This document shows, piece after piece, positions 1 through 8,875 of a stretch of DNA of 15,766 nucleotides. The stretch is taken from positions 16,532 to 32,297 of the forward strand of contig NWUY0300054226.1 in assembly GCA_004151065.3 (NCBI GenBank), written 5' to 3'. This stretch comes from Larix sibirica (lineage: Eukaryota; Streptophyta; Pinopsida; Pinales; Pinaceae). Position 1 is the first letter of the stretch. Every line of letters starts with the position of its first letter. Below the pieces are notes generated by a model that was not told the origin of the DNA, made no database searches, and saw nothing but the letters and a program-made list of their open reading frames with translations. The position numbers and the translations under genes were made by a program.

Positions 1-960
1 AAATTAGAATTTAAAAGAAGGAAAATCACAATATTTTGATTTATAATGGGGTATGCTCGAAGTATAGTATTTATGATGAGGACTTATCATGGGTTATGTA
101 AAATGTGATTTTTTAATATAAAAGAAATATAATATTTTTTTTTGAAAAAAAACAACGTTTTTATAAATGATGTTTGAATAGATTTAATTTTTATTAAATC
201 TTAAGAGGTATTAATATCTTTATGACCTAGGACATTTGAACCAATTAGAAACAATTTTAGGTTGCACTTTATAACTTAATGATGGTTTCAGTAGTACATT
301 GAGCTTCCTTTGCTTACCTTATCTAGCCCCCTACTATTTTCTCAAGATCTCCTCCTAATAGGATAAACTGTACACATAACATGTGTGTGTGTATTACATT
401 TTCTAATCATTTAGGTGCAGTTAAGTATGTTTAAGGGAAAATGTTTTTAATAAGTTGATTGGTTATGTAACTGATATGATATATTCATGAATTGTTGTTT
501 TGACTTTGTATTCTCAAGAATTTAAGGTTTATCTTGGATACCATCCTTGAAATGAGAAGATGTACCTAAATAATTTTCTCAAAATATATTACTTAAAAAA
601 AATACTTACTTGAGAGAAAGGAACATTTTCTAAATAAAAAATACTTGCTTAACATAACAAAAGTTAAAAAATAAGAAACATATGAAGTTGATATATATGT
701 TTCTTTTTAAAATACCTTGTATGATAAATGATAAAATAGTTTCTATAATAAATAATTAGATTCAGAGAAAGAAGAAGATATAATATTAAAGATTTGTTTG
801 AATAATTCAATTAAAATAAAGAAGAGATGATATTAAAGATTTGTTTGATTAGTGAAAATGAAGTGTTGTTAATAATTTTAATAAGACTTAAGTCTTCTTC
901 ACAATATGCTTATTCCTTATGGTTTGTTTATATTCGTATTTTGTAATTAAGGTGAGATGT
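1..960. other. AT-rich intergenic DNA, no gene seen
   Basis: No frame is open for a useful length on either strand and no protein family is recognisable. The stretch is dominated by A and T runs. It holds a short TG run near 381-390 and an imperfect direct repeat with a 47-bp period around 775-850 (core TATTAAAGATTTGTTTGA, copies beginning at 784 and 831). The right end is the left flank of the LINE insertion. Confidence 0.7.
775..850. repeat. Imperfect tandem repeat, 47-bp period, two copies
   Basis: The core TATTAAAGATTTGTTTGA begins at 784 and again at 831, preceded in both copies by a purine-rich GAAGA stretch. The second copy is slightly diverged. It is probably a local replication-slippage duplication; no function is suggested. 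Confidence 0.6.
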
Positions 961-975
961 AAGTCATCGACATAT
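961..975. repeat. Left target-site duplication of the LINE
   Basis: AAGTCATCGACATAT here matches AAGTCATCAACATAT at 4431-4445 with a single G/A difference. The two copies bracket the recognisable LINE. The right copy follows the terminal A-run with no gap, which is the geometry expected of target-primed reverse transcription. This fixes the left edge of the insertion at about 976. Confidence 0.75.
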
Positions 976-1047
976 CTTATCATGTCCCCTTTGAGGTGTC
1001 CATTTCAGATACATTTCATGAGAAGATCTGTCACTTAGAGAAGGAAA

Positions 1048-2619
1048 AAAATAAATTTTCTATTGCAGGAAAAATAAATTTGGCGTATTAAGAGTCGGGC
1101 CACGTGGATCTCATGTGGAGATCAGAATACAAATTTTTTCCATTCCGTTGCATCTCAGGGGTAAAAACACCGAGCGATATGGGATATTGAGACAACCCCT
1201 AGGGTTAGAGTTTCATCGCAACCTGCAATTGAAAGTGCTGCTACTTATTTCTTTTCCAAGCTATTCACTAAGTCTAAGGCAAACAATTTGGAGGAACAAT
1301 TTCAAATTCTTCAGGTTATGCTGAAGATTTTCACATACGAGGATGTTTCCTTTATTGGTCGTCCTATGACTAGCTTGGAGATTGAGGATATATTAAAGAA
1401 CATGGAGAAATAAAAGAGTCATGGGCCAGATGGATGGACTAGTGAATTTTTCCTCCAATTTTTTTATATTCTTGGACCTACTCTGGTCCAGTTGGTTGAA
1501 GAATCCCGTATTGGAGGTAAAGTATCAAGGGGGGTCAATGCCACTTTTTTTGCTTTAATCCCAAAAAACTCCAATCCCTCCAACTTCTTAGAATATCGGC
1601 CTATTTCACTGTGCAACCTCATATATAAGGTCATTACTAAAACTATCACAAACCGGATCAAAGCTGGCCTTTCCCATGGTATTTCAAAAGAATAGTTTGG
1701 TTTCTTACATCAACGGTTAATTTTCGATGCTATGGGGGTGGCACAAGAAACTATACACTCTGCAAAGCAACATAGACAAAAATCCTTGGTCTTGAAACTG
1801 GATTTGGTAAAGGCCTATGACTTGGTCGATTGGTCATTCTTGCAACTACTTCTCCTCAATGTTGGATTGGACTTTCAGGTGACGCAGTGGATCATGGGAT
1901 ACATTAGCTCAGCTAATTTTGCAGTTGGTATTAATGTCAGCCTTACAAAAAATTTCAAATGCTCTCGTGGACTCAGGCAGGGTTGTTCCTTGTCACCATT
2001 ATTATTCCTTCTAGTTATTGAGGGTTTGAGCAGGCTTATCGCTCAGGCCATAACAACTGGTAATATTTATAGATTAAAATTCGCCCCCAACTAGTATGTT
2101 ACCCACCTACTTTTCATTGATTATATTCTCCCATTTGGCGTTGGGGATATCAGTGAGTGGCTGCATTTCAAGTCTATCCTGGATATTTTCTATCTGGATT
2201 CTAGTATGTGTATTAGTTTCCCCAAGTCCTGTTTTTACTCACTAAATATAGAGGAAGAACTCTGTGTGGAGATTTGCTCCATACTTCCACTTTAGGTACT
2301 TGATCTTAATAGTGGATTGAATTATTTGGGCTACTTTTTGAAGCCTAATGACTACAATTGTAATGACTGGTCATGGTTGTTAAAGATGATTGAGAAAAAT
2401 ATTTTTTCTTGGACCTACAGGAAGCTATCTTTGGAGGGTCATTTAACCCTCATAAAATATGTACTCTCAAACATGTCAGTTTATTGGCTCACCTTGGCAA
2501 AAGTACCTCTCTCTGTATTGCACAGAATGAGGAAATTATTCTTCAATTATGGAACTCCTCCCGGAAAAGAGGGGCTATCGTTTGGTGGATTGGGAGAATC
2601 TTTCTTTACCGAAGGATAG
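1048..2619 (+). pseudogene. LINE reverse transcriptase, broken
   Basis: Frame 1 carries an RNA-directed DNA polymerase of the plant L1 type, which in life would copy the element's RNA at a nicked chromosomal target. Visible landmarks are KSRxTW and GDxNTxFFH (1090-1146), SHGPDG near 1418, YRPISLCN (about 1591-1614), the motif A region KLDLVKAYD with its Asp at 1801-1803, GLRQGCSLSPLLF (motif B, about 1969-2010), and LLFIDY, which is motif C. The motif C pair is normally two Asp; here the second codon, 2122-2124, is TAT (Tyr), which removes a metal-binding residue. In-frame stops include 1075, 1162, 1411, 1693 (TAG) and 2092 (TAG). Frame 1 breaks down near 2540, where the homology moves to other frames. 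Family assignment is certain from the motifs; loss of function is directly visible. Confidence 0.93.
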
Positions 2620-3145
2620 ATGTGGATGGGGTATTCGTAATATCTATTAGATATACTCAACTCTCCATCTTAAAAGCTTGTGGAGGGGGTTGACTGATGG
2701 GGGTTTGTGGGGAATTATTATCAGAGGGAGATACTTGAAGTCACTTACGATCATTGAGTGGATTCGAAAAGATGTTAAAAAGGAGCATGGATGCTCCTCC
2801 CACTGGTAAGGACTTGTGGCTACCTTCCCTTTATTGAATGATTGGCTTGTATGGTTTGTAGGCAATGGATTTCAAGTCAGGATTGACATGGATCCCATTC
2901 TCGGGGTACATCGCACTGGAAATTTTTCACTGCAGACTATTCAGGCATTGCACTATTGTGGTGTCTACTTCCTCACCAACGCTCGTAGTTGGGATATGAC
3001 CAGTACCGCTGACCAATATTGGCTCAACGCTTCAGACCTTAATCTTGAAGGTATTGCTGCTACAAAATGGCATGTTTTCATTAATGACATCAGCCATGCG
3101 GGGATTCACCTAATAGAGGATGGAACAACTATATTGGGGTTTTGG
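2590..3145 (+). pseudogene. LINE RT-to-zf-RVT connecting region, frameshifted
   Basis: After the RT, the similarity typical of plant LINEs continues in frame 2. WENLSLPKDRCGWGI begins near 2593, and LVWFVGNGFQVRI begins near 2843, with the VGNG pattern that plant LINE polyproteins carry downstream of the polymerase. Stops interrupt it (TAG near 2648, TAA near 2807). The entry near 2590 and the exit near 3140 are both frameshifts relative to the neighbouring parts, so at least two indels have hit this 600-bp stretch. The region has no known catalytic role by itself. Confidence 0.8.
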
Positions 3146-3506
3146 AAACACTTTAGGTTCGGTCACCACAAAATTGACATACTTCTTGATTCTTGATTCC
3201 TTACCTCCTTATAATCCGCGATGGTGGTTTAAAGTTGTTTGGAAACTGAGGTTTCCAGTTAAGATAAAGTGTTTTATTTGGTTGGCTTTACATAAGAAGA
3301 TACTCATTAGTGATATTTACTGCTTGCGCGGGGGCATCAAACCATCAGTTTTCCAACTGTGCTTTAGGGCAGAGGAGATAGTGGACCACATTTTCTCGAC
3401 CTGTCTGACCTCCCTTCATATCTGGGAGGAGATCACTTGTAGATTTAAGATCACAGGTTCATGGTCTCAAGGAACCCTGGAAAACTACTTACTTCATTGG
3501 TTTTAG
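3146..3506 (+). pseudogene. LINE zf-RVT-like domain remnant
   Basis: Frame 3 encodes WWFKVVWKLRFPVKIKCFIW followed by about 60 residues ending near LHIWEEI. This is the zf-RVT region found between RT and RNase H in plant LINEs. The family shows a Cys/His pattern of the type CxxC...H....C. Here the first Cys position appears to be Phe (SVFQLC), while the second Cys, the His of VDH and the final Cys of FSTC remain. A TAG closes the open run at 3504-3506, but the same frame carries on into the RNase H, so it is an internal stop of a dead polyprotein. Confidence 0.82.
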
Positions 3507-3714
3507 AGATATCGATAGTCCATTACCTGTCCCATCTATTTTATTTGGGGACTGTGGCGATACATAAACTCCATTCTATCTGAAGATACCAGGTTTTCTT
3601 TTCCTAGGGCTATCGACCTTATTTCACATTTTATCTTGGAAGCTTCCGTGGGGAGATCAAGGGCAAAAACTCCCTCTATTTTGATCGCACATTACAGACC
3701 AACCACTCCGACTG

Positions 3715-4091
3715 ATTACTTCGATGGGGCATAACAAGGAGGTAAATGTGGTGCGGGTTGCTTTCTGATTATTGAAGAAGGCCTTTACTTTGAACTACAA
3801 CTTGGTTGTGGCACATGCAACAATACTAGGGCATAATTATTAGCTTGTTGGGGGATACTACAACTTGCTCACAAGTTCAATCTTCAGTCATTGCATATTT
3901 TTGGTGACTCGACTGCTATTATTGGTTGGCTTAATGACAAACATCGCCTTAAGACTTCGCTTTTGGAACATTGGAAGAATCGAGTTCAAGAGTCTATTCT
4001 CCTATTTTATCATTGGCACAATGATCACATTTCCAGGCACTACAATAAAAAAGTCGATCGCCTTTCAAAACTGGCATTGGCTTTAACATAG
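3715..4091 (+). pseudogene. LINE RNase H domain remnant with catalytic Glu codon replaced by stop
   Basis: Frame 3 carries a C-terminal RNase H fold, which degrades the RNA strand of the RNA-DNA hybrid during retrotransposition. The first catalytic Asp is in YFDGA (codon 3723-3725) and the third acidic residue is in FGDSTA (Asp 3906-3908). The terminal Asp lies in YNKKVDRLSKLA (4056-4058). The second acidic position, Glu of NTRAE in relatives, is TAA at 3834-3836: NNTRA, stop, LLACW. Another TAA follows the DGA motif at 3732. The frame ends at a TAG at 4089-4091. Many but not all plant L1 LINEs carry this domain. Confidence 0.88.
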
Positions 4092-4430
4092 GGATGGGCC
4101 AACTTAAAGGGTTTTAATCATGGGGTTATCACTGAGGAATGCAATTTCAGGATTTACTGAATCTATGAATCAGAGATTATAGAAGATGAGATCTTATTAG
4201 TGCAATATTTTGTATAAGACTGTTAAATCATTTTAGATGTTTACTTGGAACTATGGTTTTTAGTCTCCTAATTTTATACTTTTCTTGGGATAGAAAGTCA
4301 AATATACACTATTTTGTGGTCATTGCAATACATGGAAGAACTATAGTAAACTATCCGTGTGATATGACATACTTGTAAGTTTTCTTGATTCACTCTATGA
4401 ATAGCAAGAAACGTTTTTCTTTTGAAAAAA
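4092..4430 (+). other. LINE 3' UTR and short A-run tail
   Basis: There is no coding similarity after the RNase H stop. The stretch ends in CTTTTGAAAAAA (4419-4430) immediately before the right target-site duplication, which itself opens with AA. The tail is therefore only six to eight A residues, consistent with decay of an old poly(A) tract. An ORF that can be read on the opposite strand here (4298-4516) crosses the insertion boundary and is not a gene. Confidence 0.7.
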
Positions 4431-4445
4431 AAGTCATCAACATAT
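4431..4445. repeat. Right target-site duplication of the LINE
   Basis: AAGTCATCAACATAT is the partner of 961-975 with one mismatch. It starts directly after the A-run that ends the element. Confidence 0.75.
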
Positions 4446-4526
4446 TGTTCCATGCAACTTGTAATGTTTACAATTAGACCAAATACAAGTTGAAAATGTA
4501 TTTGAAAATTACTCACTTAAGGAAAG

Positions 4527-4688
4527 ATTCTAATTTAAATATTAAAAATAAAGTAATAGTAAGCAATATAAAAATCTACTTGTTTTAAACACTAAAGTCA
4601 TAATACCATTCTAATTTAAATATTAAAAATAAAGTAATAGTGAGCAATATAAAAATCTACTTGTTTTAAACACTAAAGTCATGATACC
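4527..4688. repeat. 81-bp tandem duplication
   Basis: Two head-to-tail copies, 4527-4607 and 4608-4688, are nearly identical. I count two differences: GTAAGC/GTGAGC and CATAAT/CATGAT. Such low divergence next to a far more decayed LINE implies a recent duplication. The unit is AT-rich and non-coding. Confidence 0.92.
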
Positions 4689-4749
4689 CCTAATTATATT
4701 CATTTTTTTTAAAGGACTCCGACCCTCCTTTCGGTTTAGTTAACGTTGT

Positions 4750-4856
4750 AAACATTTTTCTTTTGAGATTACGTTGCTTGACCTTCCCCACAATTGAAAC
4801 TTAAACATTTTTCTTTTAGGGTTAGGTTGCTTGACCTTCCCCACACGTGAAACTTA
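4750..4856. repeat. 53-bp tandem duplication
   Basis: Copies at about 4750-4802 and 4803-4856 share AAACATTTTTCTTTT and GTTGCTTGACCTTCCCCACA. The spacing is 53 bp, with a handful of substitutions between them. It is non-coding in all frames. Confidence 0.85.
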
Positions 4857-6480
4857 ATGATATCCAAAGCATGAAGATTGGTATAAGCCTTTATTGATGG
4901 ACAACATATTCCCCTTCATACACAAATTTTGTCTTTTTCCATGACTCCTACAACACAAATCATTCAAAGTGGGGTCATGCTTACCCACTTTGAGAGGGAT
5001 GTGCAACCAACAATCAAAACAACCATACAACTTTTCCTAAAATAGAACTTACCCCACTAGTTTACGAAGTTCTATCATCAACACTATACCCATTATATCT
5101 TATTTACTTAGCTTGTACTTAATATCACATCGCGAGCAAATCAATCAATAATTTTGTTGAAATTTAATAAATTATTACCCAAACCCTTAAACCCTACTAC
5201 TTACGAGCCAGCTTGGAAAGGTAGTTTCACGTCCAAATCCCACTAAAATAAAAATTGGATTAAGTGTATGATCGTGAACATCGCTTGTCAAGGCTAATAC
5301 ATTTGGCGTGACACGACACCTATTTGGGATTTTTATTAGGGAGCTTCCTTAGTGGATAAAGAAGTCCAATCGAATTCTATTTGATTTTGTTTTATCTCTA
5401 ATGGGAGTTACATTGTTGGGAAGTGAATCTCTTTTAGGATTAAGTTTATGGGTTCATCAATATGGTTGGGTGGTTGGGGTGATCGGTTGTGGTTGTATTT
5501 ATTCGAGATTGATCTCAAGTTTTATGGCATCGAAGCACCTTTACTCACAAACATATCAGTTTCTCTACCTAGGTAAAGCTAAAAAGTTCATTACTTATAA
5601 TATTAGATATTGGTTTTATTTGTTTTTTATCCATCTTAAATATTAAGATAACATTTAAAAAAAAATTATTTTATTATTATTATTTAATATAGCTGTATTT
5701 CAATTCCTTTTTTCTTTATTTTCCTCAACTTTAAGTCTTAAGAAACTTGCTTTTGAAAGAGGAGTTAAAGTCAAATATCATTTATAATTCAAAGTTCTCT
5801 TAATAATGTTTATTTGTTTTTTAAACTTATATATTAAAGTAAATCATTTTTTAACTTTTTTCATATATATGTTCTCGAATTAAATTTTCAAAAAAAATTG
5901 GTTAAATAAATGTGCTTAAACTTACATTACCTTTTCAAAAAAGATACACTATATAAGGAAATAAGTGTATGATATTGAAGTTTCAGTGAGTAAATTTGAT
6001 AAAAATTTAGAGGGGTATAGTTCCTCCACACACCTTGGGTTTTGAAGGTCTTTGAATCAATCCAAAACTTCAAAAAATCTTTAAATGATTTGGAATGATG
6101 TCATTTTTGAAAATGTCACTTGTTAAATCCCTACAATAGTTGAGTTTTTCTAGCCATTTTCGATAGTGTATATACAATGTCCAATGAAGTTCGTAAAAGA
6201 GAGATGATTCCAACTCACCAAGATTTATACTCCAAGCTTATTTGAATCATGATCATAATTTACAAAGCAAAGTTTACATAAAAATAAACAAAACAAAATA
6301 AAGTATATTTAGATAACAAATATCTTGATATTCGTCTCATGGAGTGATTGTTGAGTATAAATAATGTCGCTATTGGTTTGTTAATGGCTTTGATGTTTAA
6401 AGGATATTGACACAAAAGATAACGATGGACGGTCTTACTCTGATATTCTCCATTGGCGATTGATTTTGGAGTCATGTTCA
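4857..6480. other. Intergenic DNA, no gene supported
   Basis: The stretch contains the 4964-4993 inverted repeat and otherwise AT-rich sequence. One 81-codon open frame on + (5401-5646) is Gly/Leu/Val-rich at the start and matches no family I know. It has no splice or promoter context, so I treat it as chance. I found no LTR ends, primer-binding site or polypurine tract. Confidence 0.6.
4964..4993. repeat. Perfect inverted repeat, 10-bp arms
   Basis: TCAAAGTGGG at 4964-4973 is exactly complementary to CCCACTTTGA at 4984-4993, with a 10-nt loop. It could form a hairpin in single-stranded form, but no neighbouring gene suggests a use. It may be an insertion scar or chance. Confidence 0.7.
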
Positions 6481-6493
6481 TTCCCATTAAACC

Positions 6494-6495
<2 letters not shown>

Positions 6496-6533
<38 letters not shown>
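6496..6533. repeat. GA dinucleotide microsatellite, 19 units
   Basis: An uninterrupted (GA)19 tract of 38 bp. Its reverse complement gives a Ser-Leu run inside a spurious minus-strand open frame (6260-6682). An uninterrupted tract of this length is expected to vary in length between individuals. Confidence 0.95.
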
Positions 6534-6538
<5 letters not shown>

Positions 6539-6704
6539 GTACACAAGGTTAAAAATGAGCTTACATATTAGAAATAACAAAATTTTATCAATGCTTGTAT
6601 GTTTATTGTTGTACTTACTAACTGACTTTTGCAAAAAAAAACCTTTAAGATTATACTTTCTAGCAAGTTGTCTAAACAACATACGTTTCTAGTTCATATG
6701 ACAT

Positions 6705-6872
6705 GTTGTCCTTGAGTGAAGATATGCCTATTCTGGTCTTCCTCCATTGAGCAATCTTCATTTTCATGTCACATGGCTACATTTATACTTCATACAACTT
6801 GCTATCCTTGAGTGAAGATATGCCAGTTGTGGGCTTCCTCCATTGAACAATCTTAATTTTCATGTCTCGTGG
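6705..6872. repeat. Diverged 96-bp direct repeat
   Basis: CCTTGAGTGAAGATATGCC starts at 6710 and again at 6806. The similarity continues through CTTCCTCCATTGA, CAATCTT and TTTTCATGTC. The two copies are separated by a 96-bp period and show several substitutions. They lie beside the minus-strand ORF at 6936-7334 and could be part of the same old element. Confidence 0.85.
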
Positions 6873-6935
6873 CATCGTGATTCCCTTGTTAATGCTCTAG
6901 CTCTTCCTCAAATTGTTGGACAATGTTCTCCTCCT

Positions 6936-7334
6936 TTAAAAGCTACCTAACATAACCCATTGAAACTGGGGAATGACCCACAAGAGCCTAGGAACTTCTT
7001 GCAAAGCCCATAGTAATATTGTATTACATTTCCATATCATTTGCCATTTTTTCCAATCCTTTACCTCTTTTTTACCAATTTGAGCTTCCAAATCTTCTTG
7101 TCTTTTCACTTGTACCTCCATCGATGAGTTGATGTGTGCCATGTCTTTGTGTAGGCCCTCGAGTTGATTGCTTAGGTGCTTCAATTCCCTTTTCACCTCA
7201 TAAATTCCATCTACATAATCGTTTCCTGAGGGGGTAAGACTAGGCATGGCATACCTGGTAATTGAATGCCAAAACCTCCAACTTTTCAAAGGTTTAAGTT
7301 GCTCCCTCCATAGAGAGGAGTGACAAGGGTGCAA
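6936..7334 (-). CDS. Unassigned ORF with a coiled-coil-like middle, possible retroelement gag remnant
   Basis: A 132-codon open frame on the minus strand. Residues about 40-95 are rich in Glu, Lys, Leu and Gln, with hydrophobic residues at roughly heptad spacing (VKRELKHLSNQLEGLHKDM, then EVQVKRQEDLEAQI). This suggests a helical, probably coiled-coil segment. The C-terminal 30 residues are rich in Trp and Leu and look like a shifted frame. I recognise no named family. Plant retrotransposon gag N-terminal regions often contain such helices and adjacent sequence is repeat-like, so a gag remnant is my favoured guess. A chance ORF or a degraded host gene is also possible. No polyprotein motifs (zinc knuckle, protease, integrase) were found nearby. 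Confidence 0.3.
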   Translation of the reverse strand: MHPCHSSLWREQLKPLKSWRFWHSITRYAMPSLTPSGNDYVDGIYEVKRELKHLSNQLEGLHKDMAHINSSMEVQVKRQEDLEAQIGKKEVKDWKKWQMIWKCNTILLWALQEVPRLLWVIPQFQWVMLGSF

Positions 7335-8340
7335 CAGGAGAAAGAGATCTAGATCATGACAGGAAAAAATACAATGACAAAGTCACATTGAAAACACACA
7401 TAACAATAACACTTTTGTCCCTTCTCTACAATATGTGAATTGTCCTTTGGCGATGGCTAAGAGACATTAATCCGAATTGGGATGCCCAATAAAGTCTTCA
7501 TGGCAACATTGTTGTAGTTTGATAACAGTCATTTGGACGTGACGAGCCACATATTGTATCACAATTGCAAATTTGAAATCTTGTCCAACCTAGGATTTAT
7601 CCCACCTCCACTATCACATCTCATCATGGTTGATTTATGAGCTATGAATGCTACAAATAAATTCAAGTGTGGGAGACTAGCACTAGCATAAATTGTATTA
7701 ATGTCCTCCTTAATAGTTTCCTTCCTTGTACACATAACTTAGTCATAACGTTGAATGCTTAGTGATCTAAGGTAATTATAAAGTCTTGGCCCCCATTTTT
7801 TATAATAAATAATTTATCCAAGAACACAACTCAATCAGATAGACATTAACTGATGCATTATTCATTCTTCTTATATAGATGAAATTCATTGAATCAAAGG
7901 AGGATAGAAGTCCCATGATTCTCTCCACCATTTATGATACAGTGGTTCCACTATGCCCCTTTTAATTAGACTAATAATCATAGATAAGTATCCAAAGACC
8001 ACGATTCTCTTAATATTTCTATCATAGATAAAGATCAAGCCAAGATATAGGGTATGAATTGCACCTACTTATTGGTTGTCAATCCTAACCCAAGCATAAG
8101 TTAATTCCGAGTTTCCTTCAACATTGTAAAACGTCCCACACGTGTTGCCCTCTCCGGCTCAACATGATCTCCTACTTTGTATATTTTTTTATTTTATTTT
8201 TATATCCACTCTCTTCTTTTTTTGGAAATTGTTAAATTTTTTTATTATACAAATATATATTTTTAATTAATCTTATATTTCATTTTAAATGATAATTTAA
8301 TTTAAGCACATATAAGGAACTTCTAAAATCTCTCGGAAAA
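7335..8340. other. Intergenic DNA, no gene seen
   Basis: I found no open frame of note and no family signature. The right part (about 8180-8330) is very AT-rich with T and A runs. If the ORF at 6936-7334 is a retroelement gag remnant, this stretch on the minus strand would be its 5' leader. I could not find an LTR end or a tRNA primer-binding site to support that. Confidence 0.55.
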
Positions 8341-8579
8341 AGTACATTCCACAATTGCAATGAAGATTGAAATTAACCCTCGAAAAAAGAGAGATTCCAC
8401 AATTTTATGGGCAGTGCACATTGAATTTAACAAATAAATATTATTATTAAAATTGAATTTAAGAAATAAATATTATTATTAAAATAAAATAGCGTGCTCC
8501 AAAAATAAGGACATTCCACAATTGAATCAGTAGTGCACATTGAATTCAACATTAATATTAATATTAATATTATTATTAA
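8340..8579. repeat. Cluster of short direct repeats upstream of the promoter
   Basis: ATTCCACAATT occurs three times (about 8346, 8391 and 8513). AGTGCACATTGAATT occurs twice (about 8413 and 8532). A 32-bp tandem pair at 8420-8451 and 8452-8483 differs mainly by one C/G. The cluster closes with TAATATT-type simple repeats at about 8551-8579. These repeats abut the presumed promoter and could be slippage products. A regulatory role is only a possibility. Confidence 0.8.
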
Positions 8580-8659
8580 GGACCATAACATTACTATATT
8601 GACAATTTAAAGTCCGAGATTTACTGGATTTATCCTAAAAACGTAATATTGACATTTTG

Positions 8660-8790
8660 AGATATTTGACGTGTCGGCGAAGGGCCAGATAGTTTAAAGT
8701 ATGACATGGACGGCGGCATCGGCGCTACGGTTGAGAGAGCTGTCGGGTCCATGCGGCCCACGGGAACCTAAACACCCTTTGAAACCCTTG
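8660..8790 (+). promoter_or_regulatory. Probable promoter / CpG-rich 5' region of the L18a-like gene
   Basis: Composition changes sharply. In 8701-8760 I count 39 G+C of 60 and seven CpGs, in a window where methylated AT-rich repeats dominate. Visible elements are TGACGTGTC (8667-8675), an ACGT-core bZIP/ABRE-type site; GGCCCA (8755-8760), the reverse complement of the site II motif TGGGCC; and AAACCCT (8782-8788), a partial telo-box. Site II plus telo-box is a known combination in plant promoters of translation and housekeeping genes. I see no convincing TATA box. The transcription start is not determinable by eye, so these sites may straddle promoter and 5' UTR. Confidence 0.55.
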
Positions 8791-8805
8791 TGCGTTCGGC
8801 GTTGA
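8701..8805 (+). CDS. Possible small upstream ORF, 34 codons
   Basis: An ATG at 8701 opens 34 codons and ends at a TGA at 8803-8805. The product is Arg/Pro/Leu-rich (starts MTWTAASALRLRELSG). It overlaps a second ATG in another frame at 8751 that stops after six codons. If transcription begins upstream of 8701, both would be uORFs in the leader of the downstream gene. If it starts later they are not transcribed. High GC alone can keep a frame open here, so coding is unproven. Confidence 0.2.
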   Translation: MTWTAASALRLRELSGPCGPREPKHPLKPLCVRR

Positions 8806-8875
8806 TTTCATTATCCCAGGACAGGTGCGCCGATTTGCCATATCAGCTTCAGATCTCCTGTAAAACACACAGAAG
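8790..8875 (+). other. Probable non-coding exon 1 and 5' splice site
   Basis: The GC-rich stretch ends at AGAAG|GTATTG (GT at 8876-8877), after which the sequence becomes T-rich and intron-like. An alternative donor is ACAG|GTGCGC with GT at 8825-8826. The 5' limit given is arbitrary because the transcription start is unknown. The next good acceptors are at 9141-9143 and 9247-9249, or the exon may splice directly to 12842. No long frame runs through, so I regard it as 5' UTR. Confidence 0.45.

Larger units (their letters stand above)
976..4430 (+). mobile_element. 5'-truncated, decayed plant L1-type LINE with RNase H domain
   Basis: A non-LTR retrotransposon of about 3.45 kb, read on the + strand. 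It lacks ORF1 and the apurinic-type endonuclease, so it is the 3' portion of a longer element, as is usual for incomplete reverse transcription. In order it shows the KSRxTW...GDxNTxFFH stretch that precedes plant LINE RTs (about 1090-1146), the RT (about 1330-2540), a linker, a zf-RVT-like region (about 3200-3450), RNase H (about 3715-4075), roughly 340 bp of 3' UTR, and a short A-run at 4425-4430. Coding continuity requires frame 1 to about 2540, frame 3 briefly, frame 2 from about 2590 to 3140, and frame 3 to the end. In-frame stops are scattered throughout. It is inactive. The 15-bp target-site duplication at its edges supports the boundaries. Confidence 0.92.

Noticed and set aside
4857-5400. 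Possible LTR fragment with motifs such as GTGACACGACACC
   Set aside because: No paired terminal repeat, TG...CA ends, primer-binding site or polypurine tract could be found.
5401-5646. 81-codon + strand open frame
   Set aside because: No family similarity, no splice or promoter context, and the second half is typical AT-rich noise.
6260-6682. 140-codon minus-strand open frame with a Ser-Leu run
   Set aside because: The Ser-Leu run is the GA microsatellite read in reverse; the remaining residues are Phe/Lys/Asn/Leu-rich AT-bias translation with no domain.
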